Position numbers and translations under genes: made by a program
Shown: in pieces, positions 14,001-24,727 of the stretch
Numbering within the stretch: position 1 is the first letter of the stretch
Layout: the number at the start of each line of letters is the position of its first letter
Source: Ryuthela nishihirai
Taxonomy: Eukaryota > Arthropoda > Arachnida > Araneae > Heptathelidae
DNA length: 64,000 nt
Direction: 5' to 3'
Assembly: GCA_038380435.1 (NCBI GenBank)
Contig: JAWZYU010000034.1
Coordinates: 23,911,404 to 23,975,403, forward strand
Notes under the pieces: generated by a model
The model's database searches: none
What the model saw: the letters and a program-made list of their open reading frames with translations, nothing else
What the model was told of the DNA's origin: nothing

Positions 14001-17000
14001 AGAAAGGAAGATGACTTTGTGTTCTGCTCCGATGTAGATGGCCTGATGAATGTCCTCGGAATCAAATATGACCCTCAAGATGGCGACCATTCATAGACTC
14101 CTCGAAATTGAGTCTCAAGGCGGTGTTGCTGCTTAATCGACTTCCATCCATTCCATTTGGACACACTGTCTACCTGAAAGAAACCTACGACAACCTAAAA
14201 CAGCTGTTGAACTGTCTCAATATAGCAAGTATGGCTGGCATCTCTTTTGTGATTTGAAGGTAGTAGCTCTGTTGATGGGTCTGCAGCTGGGATATACTAA
14301 GTACTGCTGTTTCTTATGTGAATGGGACAGCCGATCAAAAACTTTGCACTACGTGAAGAGAAACTGGCCTCGGAGGAAATCTCTGAAAGTCGGAGAGAAG
14401 AATGTGGAACACCCAGCACCGGCAGAAACGCACAAAATCCTGCTACTGTCCCTACATATCAAACTCGGTGTGATGAAGAACTTCGTAAAAGCTATGGACC
14501 AGACTGCATCAGCTTTCAAGTAGTTGGATGACAAATTCCCTCGACTGAACGAAACAAAAATTAAAGAGGGAATTTTTGTGGGTCCTCAGATCCGCGAGCA
14601 GTTCAGAGACCAGATGTTCGACAACCTGCTTCAGGGTAACGAGAAAAAGGCTTGGAAACGCGTTTCGACTGGTGTCAACTAAATGCTTCGGGAATGTCAG
14701 GGCAGACAACTACAAGAAACTGGTTAAGGAATGTTGTCTCTGTATCACAAACTTGGCTACAATATGTCCTTAAAGATCCACTTTCTCATTCCCACTTAGA
14801 TTTCTTCCCTGACGACTGCGGCATGGTTAGTGATGAACACGGTGAACGTTTTCACCAGGACATTGCAACGATGGAGAAACGATACCAGGGAAACTGATCC
14901 AATTCAATATTGGCTGACTACTGTTGGACGCTCGCCAGAAATGATCCTGAGCAGCTGTACAAGCGACGGGCAAAGAGACGTCGGAAGTAGAAGTGAAGTT
15001 TTACCGATACATGTCATACGTACGTATTACTCTATTATATAAGAAACTATTGCTGATTTCTCAGAAATCGTAGCCAATTTTGAATTTTCATTGTCCTATT
15101 CATGTTTAGCACCTTGAAATCTTTAAGAAATGGCTACTTTTTTCTCAGAGGCATGACTTTTATGAAAATTTGTTGCCCAGTGTTATAGGTCAGTCATTAT
15201 GACAACCTCTATTTCCTTACCACTGATACTGAGGAACAATGGTACCATTTCAGATAGGCTACTCTTTAAGCCAACAGCACTCCTTTAGGTAAAAAGGAGC
15301 ATTACCATTCAGTTAAATTATCTGAAAAAAATCTTACTTTGAAGACTTTTAAGTAGACAGAACATTGTATACTCTGGAGAGTGATTATTATTGAAAGTTA
15401 ATTCACAATGAAGTCTGCATAGTCACACATATATATCTATACCAAAGGTACTGGGACACTTTCATGTTTTGTGAATGAAAGCCACATTCGGATTTTTCTA
15501 ATTTAAAAAAATAGCTTTTAAGCAAAAATTGTCCCTGGAGAAAAAAATTAAAGATAGGAAGTATAGTTTATTATGAAATAAATTATGAAAGCTGAAATAT
15601 TTAACAGCATTGTTGCTAGTTATAGGAATTTACTTCAACATTTAATTAAAATACAAATAATACTGTTATAACAAATTATTTACTGAAATGTGATTTTAGA
15701 AATTTGAATAATGATTCTTTCAGTTATGATCAGTTTTGAAGAAAGGTCGAAGACCAGCCAAACGGTAATGGTTTCAATTAAATATGATAGCTTCAATTAC
15801 TCTTGAAATATTAAACGAATATTGTAGAAAAACGAGAGTTAGAAATATTTGATCAAAATCTTCAATTTATCTGCAGTCACATTTTCCATAAAAGGCTCAT
15901 TTTTAAATTAGTGACCATTTAACATAGCTTTCCATTCATATATTACTGTTGCAATGTTCCAATACTTCATATTCTTATAATGCATATATTTTATTAATGT
16001 TATATAAACGTATATGTTATAAAAATAGTTTCTAAAGTTCAGTAGAGGACAATTGTGCCAATACTTTTTTTTAACATCTATTGCAATGTCCCAATACTTT
16101 AGCTAATATAATGCATATATTTTATTAATGTTAAATAAACGTGCATGCTATAAAAATAGTTTCTATGTTCAGTAGTGGACAATTTGTCCTTACCCAGCGT
16201 ATCTAAGAAAATCGACTCTCTTGCAATAGCACATGGGGAGCACTAAACAAACAGCTGCAACCAGAATGGTGAAATGGCGCTCCAAATACCAGCGGTGGCA
16301 GAAGTTGGAGCCAAAGACAGCCAGGAACACTGTAGGAGTGAAACAGAATAGTAAGCACTTTAGCCTTAATTCTAACAGACAAAAATGTGGTTCAGTCATT
16401 TAAAAAATATCCAGTCATTTATTTTATTAGAAAAATAGAACTTTTAAAGTACCATGAATTAATTGTCAATTAAAAAAAATTAACGTCCTTAAAATACCAG
16501 TTTTGCGCAGGCTTTTTATACTTCCTTCCCCCATCATTATTATGCTGTAGCATTATACGTTCGCGAGATATTTTCCTGGTTATGGACTGTCTATAGCGAC
16601 CTGTATACATATATTATTGCTGGATTGTTTTGAAGACCTGATTGCTTTGAAGTTTATGTTACAAAACACGGCGCTTAAAACGGTAACGTATTTTGAAAAT
16701 ATGTTTGCGGGAGAGGGGGGGAGGGTTCGATTTCTTCAAAATATTAAAACATAGATATTCAATAAGTAAATATTTTTAAAAAAAGGGATAGCCAATAAGT
16801 AAATATAAACCAGTGGTATATTTTGCATCAAGGCATAACGTTACTAAATGTTTTAAAATCATAAATATGCAAAAAAAAACTGAAACGTATATATTTAACC
16901 TCCTAATCTCCCCTTTAAATCTTCCCCTTGAGTACGTCTCTTGTTTAAAATGTGTTTAATATTTTTGATCCGTTAATATTTTTCATCTTGAGCATTTTTT

Positions 17001-20000
17001 ACACTTTCTGCAGAGAATGGCGCTTTTTAACCTTGCCAGACCTCATGTGTCTAACTGGAAAAATATTTTTATTAGTATAAAACTGTTAAATAACATCCGT
17101 TTTCGAAAATTGTTTCTCTTGTGAGAAAATATAAATGTATAAATAATAATTTTTTTAATTTTGCATTTTAGTTTTATTTTTTTATTTTCATAATTTTACT
17201 TTTTGGTGAAAGATATTTATTTGGGTCTAAATAACAATAATACCTTATTCCAACGTTATTAAATTAACTAAATTTATTTACGATTGAAAAGGTTAAATTA
17301 ACGTTAATCTCTAACTTCGTATTAAAGATAATCGAATCGCTGTGTGTCATGAGAGATTGCGCTTCGTTAGAACAAACCGCATCACTCATTGTGTGTGCAG
17401 ATCAGTGATCTCAAAAGCGATCACTCTCGTCGATTTTTAACTTCTGCGTTTGGCATAAGGAAGAGCAAGTGAATTTCCATGTGACATTCAAAGTCATCAC
17501 GTTGTAATAAAAGCCGTGAAATACAATGGTCACTCTTCTAACTGAAACCTCAATTTAAAAGCACATCCTTTACTAATAGAAACTAATTCTCACTTGTTGT
17601 ATTAATAACCAGCAGTATTATGATGTCCAAATTTTTTAAGCTTGAAGTTAATATTTTAAATAAATAATACAAATATATATAAAATAATTTATAAGATCTT
17701 ATTATCTGTTATTGTTTTTTTTTCAAATATATATGAAACTGAGAAGATGGGCAGCAAAAAGCATATTCGATTGGGCAGTAAAATACAGGGTAATTACAAT
17801 TAAAAATGACCTGAGTGTATTCAAAAATTTATTTTAGAAAAACTAAAGATACACAGAAATAAAACTTAAACCATTGGAAAGAACGAGTCAAAATATAATT
17901 TGGTGCCGTAATGAAGTTCAGTGTGTGCTCTGTTTATTACTCTGCACATATGAAAGCGATATTAATTTTTTGCCAAAACTTGTCCAGCATACGATGATCA
18001 GTTTTCCTGATAGTGATTCTTATTCGCGCTTTTAAATTGTCCAAAGCAGCATGAAGCGATGGAACATAAACTAATTTTTGACAAAAGCCCGACAGAAAGA
18101 GGTCGATGCAGTGGGTTACCACCCCCCCCTCTGCCGATCCAACCACTGAACCTCAAATTAAAACTTCAATGAGGTAGCAAAAACGTTTTTTGAGTTGCTG
18201 TTTGCAGTGGTTAGAAGTTTTATTTCTGTATGTAATTTAGTCTTTTGAAAGTAAATCATTGAAACCATTCATTGAACCGTTCAATAAAATCATTTGTAAT
18301 TACTTTGTATTTGATGGATTGTGGCAATATAGTAATAATTAGATGAATTACAGTAAATTTGTCAAATGCTGTTACTAAAGTTGATAATGACATATTTTGG
18401 CGATCACTTACATCTGTCCATCTGATCCCCGATAATGATCAAGATGGCGACGCAAACTCCATAGCAAGTACAGGTGATTGATAAAGCAGCCAGCTTCTGC
18501 GCCTTCCGACCACACATAGACAAGAGCACGTCATGGTATGTGACGTCACTGTTGACGTCAGAACAGTGAGCCAATATTAACATGGTAATTACAATGAGAG
18601 TCAACATCGTCTGTAAAGAGAAGGATGAATATTAAAAACCACCCATCATTTTATGCTTTTTATTGTGAATGTATAAAAAGGTTTCATTAGTGTTTGTAGA
18701 TCAAACAACATATCAAAAAGTTTAAAAAAATCAAAAAAATCTTAGGAACGTTTTGATGCAACTTTACGTAAAAATGTTTTAATTTTATGTGTAAAAGTGG
18801 AAACAAAAGATTTTAGTTCATTATTTACGAATGAATACTCCTTCATCAAAATATTATTTTGTTACGCAATTTGGGGTGCGAGAAATTTAAAATCTGTGTC
18901 TAAAATTAATTAATTATAAAATAAAAAAGGAGATAATTTAGAAGATATATTGGACTTATCCTGGTTTTCATACAACATGCAAACATACAAGGACATGGCC
19001 ACTGGCAGTCAGGTATGCTAACCACTAGACAAGGTAGAGCCAATTAGCCAGCATTGTTGCACGGTAGTCATCTACCAACACTTATTGTTTCTGGCCACTC
19101 CCTTTTACGTGGCGATCACATGTCGAAATTTTGTGTGCTGTCGGTAGAATTGTCAGTTCATCTTAATAGAAGACGCAGTGGGCGAGAAAGAGTGATGGCG
19201 GTTGATTTGAATGCTAACAAATTGTTGTATTTGCATGTCATGCAGTGGCCTGGGATCAGGAGATCCTATCTGACTAAGTCTCTCCACGAGAAAATAATCG
19301 AGTGAATTTAGTTAATAATAATATTTTTTTTTACTAATTATCCTAATGTTGAAAAAACACTCGTCAGTTATCTCAAACGACTAAATAATTTTAACATTGT
19401 AATGTTATTTGGTTAGCGCACCTTGATATAGCAAACATAATTTCGGAACAAGAGAAAAGCGATACTTAGCACTGTAATCCCAAAGATCAGTGCGCAGCGT
19501 TTATTACACTGTTACTTTCAGCTATGCCACATCTATCCTTGAAAACGGGAGGGCATAAATTTCGCTTTGAAAGCATTTTTTCTGCTCGTTATTTTATTCT
19601 TCGTTTATAAGCTGATGTATACTGCTAGTAAATTTACCGATGCTAATTCAGTTCAAATACCACGAAGTCACTCTTAAGCAGCGACTTCAAATGTAGAGGA
19701 AACTTTGTCTTGAGCAAGGTAGGCTACGAACCCCATGCTCTCCTGATGACATGCCAGTGATCGATTTGATATCGATGTTTAAAATGGATTTCTGATCTCC
19801 CATGTATGTTTTTTAATACACCAAAAGTACGACAAACGCCGTACATTCGACATCCTACTCAATGTTGTTATGTGGGGCGGTACATTTAAATCAAATACCG
19901 TTATCTAACAACCTAGGTGAAGACGAGAATATGGCAACTAAGGTAATACGTACTCTTCAGCAGTAACTCGCCGAGGAAAAAGTAATAGATTGCAACAAAT

Positions 20001-22493
20001 TTTTATTACCATATATATAAGCCATAAAGTATAAATTACAATTAGTCGAAGCTTAGTCCCTAAAAATGTTTCAGCGGGAAATTAATATTACTCTTATGTC
20101 AGTGCAATCGGGATGGAGGGGTTGGTTGGAGCTCCACCGATAACTGTATAAATGAAACTAAATATTATAAACAATTATATATGAGTAAATGTTCAGTTGC
20201 TGTTAACTTGTCGCGACTGGTAGAATGAAAATAATAACATTCTGTTTCGAGTTAAAGGAAGATGATCCTAAGAAACAACGTCAATTTCTAATAATAGCTG
20301 GATGTTGAAATGAGATTTATCAGAATGTAATGATCCACTTACCAGCTGAATGATCGTAGCAGACAAGATGCCTCCAGCTTGGCTGTAGGCGTTAGGAAAA
20401 TTAAGAATGCCAATTCCAAGGGCTGCATTGATTAAGAGGAAGGCTGCTCCGACCCAACTTACACCTGTGCAACAAAATTAGTAAGATGCTTTTAGTTATA
20501 TCATTAGCACAATTATGGTTCGTCATGAAACAGAAGTAATTAAGATGGAAAAGTGTTTTTTTTATATCATGGGTTAAAAGCAAAATAAAAAATGCATTTC
20601 GTTCTCGCAGTATCAAAAATCAGTATTATGGGTTTTACAGCTGTTGTTTTCTGCTGATTAATAGAGCGCAGCCCAAGAAGGAATTCGGAAAATCCATCTC
20701 TCGGTTATGCAGACAGATGGGTTCTTCCAATTGAGATTGGAGTTTTTAAAGAAATCAACACTTGATTAATTTACATTAAAATTTTATAAAATATCCGATG
20801 TCAGTTTCGATTCCGATGTTATCCTTTAATTACAATCACGCACTATAAAACTAAGAAATAAAGAAAAAACGTTTCTGCTGAGGTCTCGCCTTCCTCATAG
20901 ACCTTACACTGTGGAGTATTAAATTGAGAAGGCTCCTGTCAGATCTATATGACAAGCATCTGATTGATAAATAAAATAAATAAATAAATATCCCCTCAAA
21001 GTTTTTTTACACTACCCTTTTTTCAAAAAATTCTGTCTACACCCTGTATAAATATATTTATTCAGATTTCAAGGTGGAAGAAAAGGATCATTTTGCTCCG
21101 ATCACCCGAGGACGTCGACGGTGTCCATTTCATACTTCTTGATTTAATGGTAAGTTCATTTTATGTATATTAACAGACCCAGGTTTTGTTCGCTCATTAA
21201 CTGCTGAAAACATTTTGTTTATTTTTACCTGTAGCGAGACACGGTGCTCAGTTTGATCAAAGGAATTAACCATTGCTAACGATAATGTCAATTTCGCAAA
21301 TCCGAATATAGGCAATGTATAGATATGGAATCGTATCTCTGTGGCTGAAAGATAAGAGTTTCCTCCAATACATTGTTTTTGATATGTTTTTTGAACACAT
21401 TACTTAAATATCCCCTCAAATCGAATGGTAAAAAAACTCTTCTGGGGAAGTTAACACCTTATCCTCACTTCAATTCGATACTGCACAAAGTGGTTTTGGG
21501 TTGGATATCAACCAGCAAATAGCAATAGATATCATTGTATCCCAATGATTAGCCAATAATAAATAAACGTTATAGATAAATATGTCTGCTGTATAATCTG
21601 TGTAATATCTGATATCTAAACAACATTTATCAGTAAAATGTCTTTTTAGTCACTATCAGCCTCATTGAAAATGACGTTGACGGGAAACACCCTGCTCCAA
21701 CCTAAGCGTAATACGATCGCCAGTTTCGCCGTGTCTTTAATCTCTGCCTCGCTAAAAGGTTCTTCTGTACGAAGCACACGTTCCGAGGGCTTTGCTCTTC
21801 ACAGTTCAGCAATAGAAAGCTTTCTTAACTCGTGGAACCAGATAACGGGGTAGTTGGAGGAGCCACGTCATACCGATGAGGATCCGATGATCATTGGAGG
21901 TGAAATGGGCACAAGGCGAACTTGATTCTGAACGGACGTTTCTCGTTTCGTTAGGATTATGGACGTCAACGACCCCGTACTCTTTACATTTGAAGTGCCT
22001 GCTTTTTTACTCTAGTTCGCTTTGTGACAGCTTTTTACGCTTTTCTTCATTCTGTTTTTATCTGCGTGTGAGGGCCAAACAAGTTTTTAGATCATTTTTA
22101 AAAAAGTTTTTTATTTTAGAAATGTCTTTCTATCTGCGAAAAATGAGCATTCCATTTTCACTAGAGGTGATTGGACTTCCTAGTTTTACTTCTTAAAGTG
22201 TCGTAGCGAAGCAGAAAAGTCGACTCATCGAGGGAGAGTCCATATTGTCATGTTCCGAGATCTTTATTGATCGGATTTCACTGTGGTACAAGATCAATAT
22301 AGTGACAACAGTAAATGCCGGTTAAAATGAAGTTTCTCTATATAAGGTTGAAGAAACGTTTCTTACCTTCTTTATCCGGTAGCGGGGTGATCATAGGTGT
22401 TGCCGAACGACAGACAGCCGAAATACTGACGGAACCATGACCAGGATGAACGGGAAACCCGTTGCAGCCATTGTTGAGAGACCATTCATTCAT
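1820..22493 (-). CDS. SLC38A7: SLC38A7/SNAT7-like amino-acid transporter (9 exons)
   Basis: The coding exons, in transcript order, are 22493-22367, 20464-20343, 18610-18412, 16329-16194, 11355-11263, 10024-9967, 9164-8902, 7597-7398 and 2004-1820. All eight introns have GT...AG ends and all phases match, giving 460 residues; human SNAT7 has 462. Aligned from memory, the series is colinear with SNAT7 throughout: TM1 core NAALGIGILNFP, ILIIIGDQMD, GCCGYLTFG, YPVLTFCGR and a final hydrophobic helix in the last exon. Known for the family: SNAT7 sits in the lysosomal membrane and exports glutamine and asparagine released by proteolysis; it belongs to the amino acid/auxin permease fold with 11 membrane helices. 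The start is the ATG at 22493, giving MNEWSLNNG, which resembles the mammalian N-terminus. An upstream exon must exist because exon 1 begins at a splice acceptor, so the true start could lie further upstream. The introns are full of SINEs and other repeats but no exon is broken. Confidence 0.92.
3238..3520 (+). mobile_element. Family-A SINE in SNAT7 intron 8
   Basis: The tRNA-like head (CTCAGTCGGTAG, then CCCAGGTTCGAGTC) is followed by the family-A body (GGTGAGCAAGGGGACAGTG, TCTCTGAACACC). The tail is decayed (AAAAGTACCATTCAAC). Moderately old; it lies antisense to the host gene. Confidence 0.75.
4345..4718 (+). mobile_element. RTE-like retroposon, 3' fragment (copy 1)
   Basis: The 5' end is truncated. 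From 4345 it matches the C-terminal part of the RT protein seen at 62.9-64.0 kb. The open stretch 4432-4653 encodes LLWFGHVARMDNYRLANRV and a basic GRTGMRWADNIKQ segment. It ends in a short GAT/ATG repeat at 4706-4716, as do the other copies. It lies in SNAT7 intron 8. Confidence 0.8.
5255..5378 (+). repeat. Imperfect tandem repeat, unit about 33 bp
   Basis: Four imperfect units carry CGAGTATTTACAG(G)GATTCCAGTTAT. Non-coding intron sequence. Confidence 0.6.
5870..6075 (-). mobile_element. Family-B tRNA-derived SINE
   Basis: Head at the right (6075: CCGTCCCGTGGTCGAGTGG on the minus strand), body with the GACAG(G)CTCCTGTCAGACC-like module, and tail with GAGGGGGTATTTATTTTTAT. The head resembles a Ser/Leu-type tRNA with a CTTGG/CTAAG anticodon stem. 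Confidence 0.8.
6485..6850 (-). mobile_element. Old family-A SINE
   Basis: A reverse-oriented, diverged copy. The tail is near 6490-6540 (TAGTGGGCTAAATGGTCTGGT) and the tRNA-like head near 6800-6850 (GATTGAGACAACCACCGTCCC). It lies in SNAT7 intron 8. Confidence 0.6.
7398..7597 (-). CDS. SLC38A7: SNAT7-like exon 8
   Basis: 200 bp, phase 2 in and 1 out. A basic loop (GERKRRYL) is followed by two helices, around ATIWFSSSLALALV and SVIQILGSVSSANIFIYPG. The basic loop and the Gly-rich second helix match the SNAT7 C-terminal third. Confidence 0.93.
7598..8901 (-). other. SNAT7 intron 7
   Basis: No recognisable gene or repeat apart from a small hairpin at 8600-8635. Donor GTAAG at 8901 and acceptor TTGTAG before 7597. 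Confidence 0.7.
8600..8635. repeat. Perfect 13-bp inverted repeat in intron 7
   Basis: CTGCAGAGAGATC (8600-8612) and its exact complement (8623-8635) surround a 10-nt loop. It could form a hairpin in either strand's RNA. No further homology is seen. Confidence 0.6.
8902..9164 (-). CDS. SLC38A7: SNAT7-like exon 7
   Basis: 263 bp, phase 0 in and 2 out. CQEVVVPVYACMKE is followed by two membrane helices, the first ending GCCGYLTFG and the second ending VTYPVLTFCG. This is the best-conserved part of the gene. Confidence 0.95.
9165..11262 (-). other. SNAT7 introns 5 and 6
   Basis: AT-rich intron sequence on both sides of the 58-bp exon 6 (9967-10024). I see no repeat family or other coding sequence. 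Confidence 0.6.
9967..10024 (-). CDS. SLC38A7: SNAT7-like exon 6
   Basis: The smallest exon, 58 bp, phase 2 in and 0 out. It encodes PDDIAKLFAVIPVLCFAYQ, equivalent to the membrane segment before the conserved CH/CQ motif. It is too short to stand out as an open frame and is recognised by splice sites (TTGCAG, GTATTC) and homology. Confidence 0.88.
11263..11355 (-). CDS. SLC38A7: SNAT7-like exon 5
   Basis: 93 bp, phase 2 in and 2 out. One membrane helix (FAMLYPVFLTVYGYL) is followed by the loop NITPGDIKTE, equivalent to the MTPGNILTR loop in SNAT7. Confidence 0.9.
   Translation of the reverse strand: MAWYFCHVVSCFSHCIWIFEAQYYSWRHQN
11694..12402. mobile_element. Non-autonomous DNA element with long TIRs
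   Basis: The left arm (about 11716-11807) and right arm (about 12298-12392) are inverted copies sharing CAACACCTCCTACAAGAGAA and TCTAGAGCCCCT-TATACCAG. TGTAGGCC occurs outside both arms. The core (11810-12290) has no coding capacity beyond chance. This is a MITE-like element in SNAT7 intron 4; its superfamily is not clear. Confidence 0.7.
12421..13091. other. Unassigned intron sequence before family X copy 1
   Basis: No gene or known repeat is visible here. It may include the 5' non-coding part of the family-X copy that starts at 13092. Confidence 0.4.
13092..14990 (+). pseudogene. Family X repeat gene, copy 1 (broken by a SINE)
   Basis: A degenerate copy of an intronless protein gene that also occurs at 27.2-36.0 kb. 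In order: N-terminus MPRNCVNSADTFCYICG with a CxxC pair and AYEFYFECKIGDQDK; MPFAVPVVWRE and DCYFC (13310-13380); an inserted SINE (13429-13634); an open segment 13689-14096 with LTEEEMNDHVHDLEVSKAKA; 14254-14523 with YCCFLCEWDSR and HIKLGVMKNFVKAMD; and a C-terminus with FFPDDCGMVSDEHGERFHQD followed by ADYCWTLARND and a basic tail ending at 14990. Frameshifts and stops (for example 13242, 14094) break it. The function is unknown to me. The paired cysteines suggest a metal-binding N-terminus (inference). It lies antisense in SNAT7 intron 4. Confidence 0.75.
13429..13634 (-). mobile_element. Family-B SINE with 11-bp target duplication
   Basis: The insertion interrupts family X copy 1. The direct repeat AGTGGACAATA occurs at 13418-13428 and again at 13635-13645. 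The tRNA-like head is at the right (CGTCCCGTGGCCGAGTGG on the minus strand) and the AT-rich tail at the left. It contains the GACAGGCTCCTGTCAGACC module. The duplication shows L1-type target-primed insertion. Confidence 0.92.
14991..15940. other. SNAT7 intron 4, unassigned
   Basis: AT-rich, no recognised gene. A motif at about 15445 (GTACTGGGACA) is loosely the complement of ATGTCCCAATAC at 16086, so a decayed foldback element is possible but weak. Confidence 0.35.
15949..16190. repeat. 132-bp-period duplication ending at exon 4 donor
   Basis: Copy 1 (15949-16059) and copy 2 (16081-16190) share TATAATGCATATATTTTATT, ATAAAAATAGTTTCTA and CAGTAG.GGACAATT. The second copy ends within 2-3 bp of the exon 4 splice donor (16192-16193). 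Confidence 0.8.
16194..16329 (-). CDS. SLC38A7: SNAT7-like exon 4
   Basis: 136 bp, phase 1 in and 2 out. It contains WYLERHFTI, a membrane helix (LVAAVCLVLPM) and VDFLRYAG, matching the WYTDRKFTI and GFQKYA region of SNAT7. The donor lies 2-3 bp from the end of a duplicated 110-bp intron segment (see the repeat at 15949-16190). Confidence 0.9.
16330..18411 (-). other. SNAT7 intron 3
   Basis: AT-rich intron, about 2.1 kb. I see no gene or repeat family in it. Confidence 0.55.
18412..18610 (-). CDS. SLC38A7: SNAT7-like exon 3 (TM2-TM3)
   Basis: 199 bp, phase 0 in and 1 out. It encodes a helix around TLIVITMLILAHC, a short loop with TYHDVLLSMCG, and a second helix ending ILIIIGDQMD. The GDQxD end matches the SNAT7 subfamily closely. 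Confidence 0.93.
18611..20342 (-). other. SNAT7 intron 2 with tRNA-like remnants
   Basis: It holds a possible tRNA-like SINE head on the minus strand at 18985-19046 (CTAGTGGTTAGCATACCTGA) and a family-C relative at 19655-19765 (TGTAGAGGAAACTTTGTCTT). Nothing else is recognised. Confidence 0.45.
20343..20464 (-). CDS. SLC38A7: SNAT7-like exon 2 (TM1)
   Basis: 122 bp, phase 1 in and 0 out. It encodes GVSWVGAAFLLINAALGIG and the rest of TM1, with LNFPNAYSQAGG following. In this fold the broken TM1 helix forms part of the ion and substrate site; the small-residue pattern NAALGIGILNFP is kept. Confidence 0.93.
20866..20998 (+). mobile_element. Family-B SINE, 5'-truncated
   Basis: Only the body and tail remain: TCTGCTGAGGTCTCGCCTTC, GGCTCCTGTCAGATC and an AT-rich end. 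It lies in SNAT7 intron 1. Confidence 0.7.
20999..22366. other. SNAT7 intron 1, unassigned part
   Basis: No recognised gene. TATCCCCTCAAA occurs twice (20989 and 21409), probably tails of family-B remnants. Confidence 0.4.
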
Positions 22494-22540
22494 GTCAGCC
22501 TTGGTGGAAAATTTCTTGTTGGGTGGCAGGCCCTTGCCAG
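22367..22540 (-). CDS. SLC38A7: SNAT7-like exon 1 (first recognised)
   Basis: This encodes the hydrophilic cytosolic N-terminus. The acceptor is CTCCCTAAG before 22540 and the donor is GTAAGA after 22367; the exon ends in phase 1. The frame is open back to the acceptor, so 15 residues before the proposed ATG (22493) could be coding or 5'UTR. No upstream exon or promoter could be identified between 22541 and 25000. Confidence 0.75.
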
Positions 22541-23334
22541 CTTAGGGAGAAACAGAAAAGATGCTGTGAATAGAAGGCCCAACAGCAGAATAGAGTCATT
22601 TTAATAGTGAATCACGTGCCTAAGAAGCAGTGAGTTCCACTTTTAGGATAATATTTGCATGAATGCATTGCGAACATTTTCTTTGCAAAGATTTGAACCT
22701 AAAGTCTGTCTTCGCCTTGTTATTCGGCTACAAGAAAACTAAACCAAATGGTATTGTCTTGCTCTGCAAACAGTATGTAGTATGCAAATGTTTTCAGGGG
22801 CGGCCATAAGTCTTGAGCCTGGAGAGGTTCATTTAATTAAGGTTGTATGGAAGATTTTGTAGTCCAGAAATGATACTCTTAACTTTACTAATGGATTATT
22901 TAGCAATCGATTTACTTTTTAACACCTTTATCATTTGATCTCTGAGAGTATTAGGAGTTTTCCTTCTTAAAAAAAGAAAATGACGACCAAACCGTGGACC
23001 CCTAACTCTCTTTCAGGAATAAAAAAATGACTGAAAGAAATAAAACCACTTGAAGGTCTCTTGCAAGGGGCCATACTCCCCCCATAGCCCCCTCCTCATG
23101 ACGACCACTGAATGTTAGAAGAAAATCCTGAAAGAGTAATATGTATTTTTTTCTGTTGGTTCCCACAGAAACGGATAGGAGAAGACACCAGAATAGTTAT
23201 CACTCAGCGTATAAATAGTCGATAACAACTAGATACTTAAGAAATATTTATAAACAGTACGTAGTATAAAGTTTACTCTTCTTTAAAATACAAGATATAA
23301 CAACTTTTTAGGGATCGTTTTTTCTCTGAGCGCA

Positions 23335-23690
23335 CTTTTTTTTGCCCGAAATGGGATAAATAGCCCAGTCACAAGGGCCAAAATCTCTGAGGAAGTTGGC
23401 TAAGGGGATCTGTAAACTGGGAGATGAATCCGAAAGGAAGGTGTTCTTCATTAATCAGAAGGAAGCTCCCATGAAGGGCATATTTAGAACATATATTAAT
23501 ATGTTCTAAACGTGCATAGAGTCAAGACTTAGCGTCCCATCGGATGGACGGAGGCCTTTTCAAGCGCATCTGTGTCGTATGCAAAGTGAGAGCAGCGAAG
23601 AAAAATCGCAATACTGTGTGGCCTGCAACCAGGTTACGAGTCTAACGTGCTACCGAATGAGTCAATCAGCGCCTACCTAAGAGAGCCCTT
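23335..23690 (-). mobile_element. Old family-A SINE upstream of SNAT7
   Basis: Reverse-oriented, diverged copy. GCCCAGTCACAAGGGCC at the tail side, TTAGCGTCCCATCGGATGGA in the body, and a tRNA-like head with CTACCGAATGAGTCAATC at the right. Confidence 0.65.
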
Positions 23691-24716
23691 TGTGTTGTTA
23701 ACTTGTCTTCGAGAACGTGATAAGGAGCAAGAAGATGGGCTTATCTGAGACGCAGTTTCATGTAAAGAATTTATGTATTGAAAAAGATATAAGCAGTAGT
23801 TCGAGAGTTATTGGGGGAACAAACCGAAGTATCTTCAAACAGAAAGTTTTCTGCCCTGGAGCAGCTCAGTTACAAAAACCAAACACAAGACAAAAATCCA
23901 AATATTCCTTTCAGTTGACATCGCTTATGTACCGGAGACAATTAGTACTACTCGTGACGTAGGTGCAGCCAGTCAATCATCGGCCACTGTAGTGGTAGTC
24001 AAGGTAATAAAAGACATCTTTTATCAGGGACGAATTTTGAGCATCGCAGTTCTCGTGCGTCACGAAGTGAGAGATGTTGTTGCAAGAGAAAAAAAACACG
24101 ATTTAGCATTTTTTATTTTTCCTCTCATCAAGGTTATTGTGCGTGTATATTTAGAAATGAAAGTGCAGAAACCCGAGTAAATATTTAGGGCAAATAAATC
24201 ACGGCGTGTGATGATTATTTAATCACCCATCGAAATGGAAACTGACCTGTTTAGAAAAAATGGCACTTGAAAATTGCTCAGATATTCTTTTCTCTTGAAG
24301 AGCATCCTAAAACATGAGTGATAGCCGAGTAAAGAAACTTAAGAGGAGGTCCATCCCTATTAACTGAATATTTTAAAGAGAAAGAGCGATATACCTCGAT
24401 ATGTCTTCGTTTTCTGCAAAGAATCAGATCTTTCCAACCCTAAATGCATAAATCATAACATTCCTCTTAAAACTTGTTAATACAAAATCCCATTCGTAGG
24501 AAAACTTTTAATAATTAATTCTTAATACAGAGCGAAATTAGGAAAATGATATATGAATAGTGGAAGCAAAAATTATGCTGCGTATTAGGTAGCGCCTGTT
24601 CAGTGTGAAAATACATTGAGAAGTTCTAGAGCCTTCCCCTCCTCTCGTGTGCGACCTGTTGTGTTATTGTTGTGAAGAAGGAAACGGAAGTTGGAATTCT
24701 ATTCAGAACAAAATAA
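23691..24716. other. Intergenic, nothing recognised
   Basis: Short open frames (for example 23717-23962) show no family features that I recognise. No promoter for SNAT7 could be identified. Confidence 0.4.
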
Positions 24717-24727
24717 CCGGTAATGGA

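Noticed and set aside
15440..16105. Tc1/mariner MITE with ACTGGGACA ends
   Set aside because: The inverted match is only about 14 imperfect bases and overlaps the 132-bp duplication; too weak.
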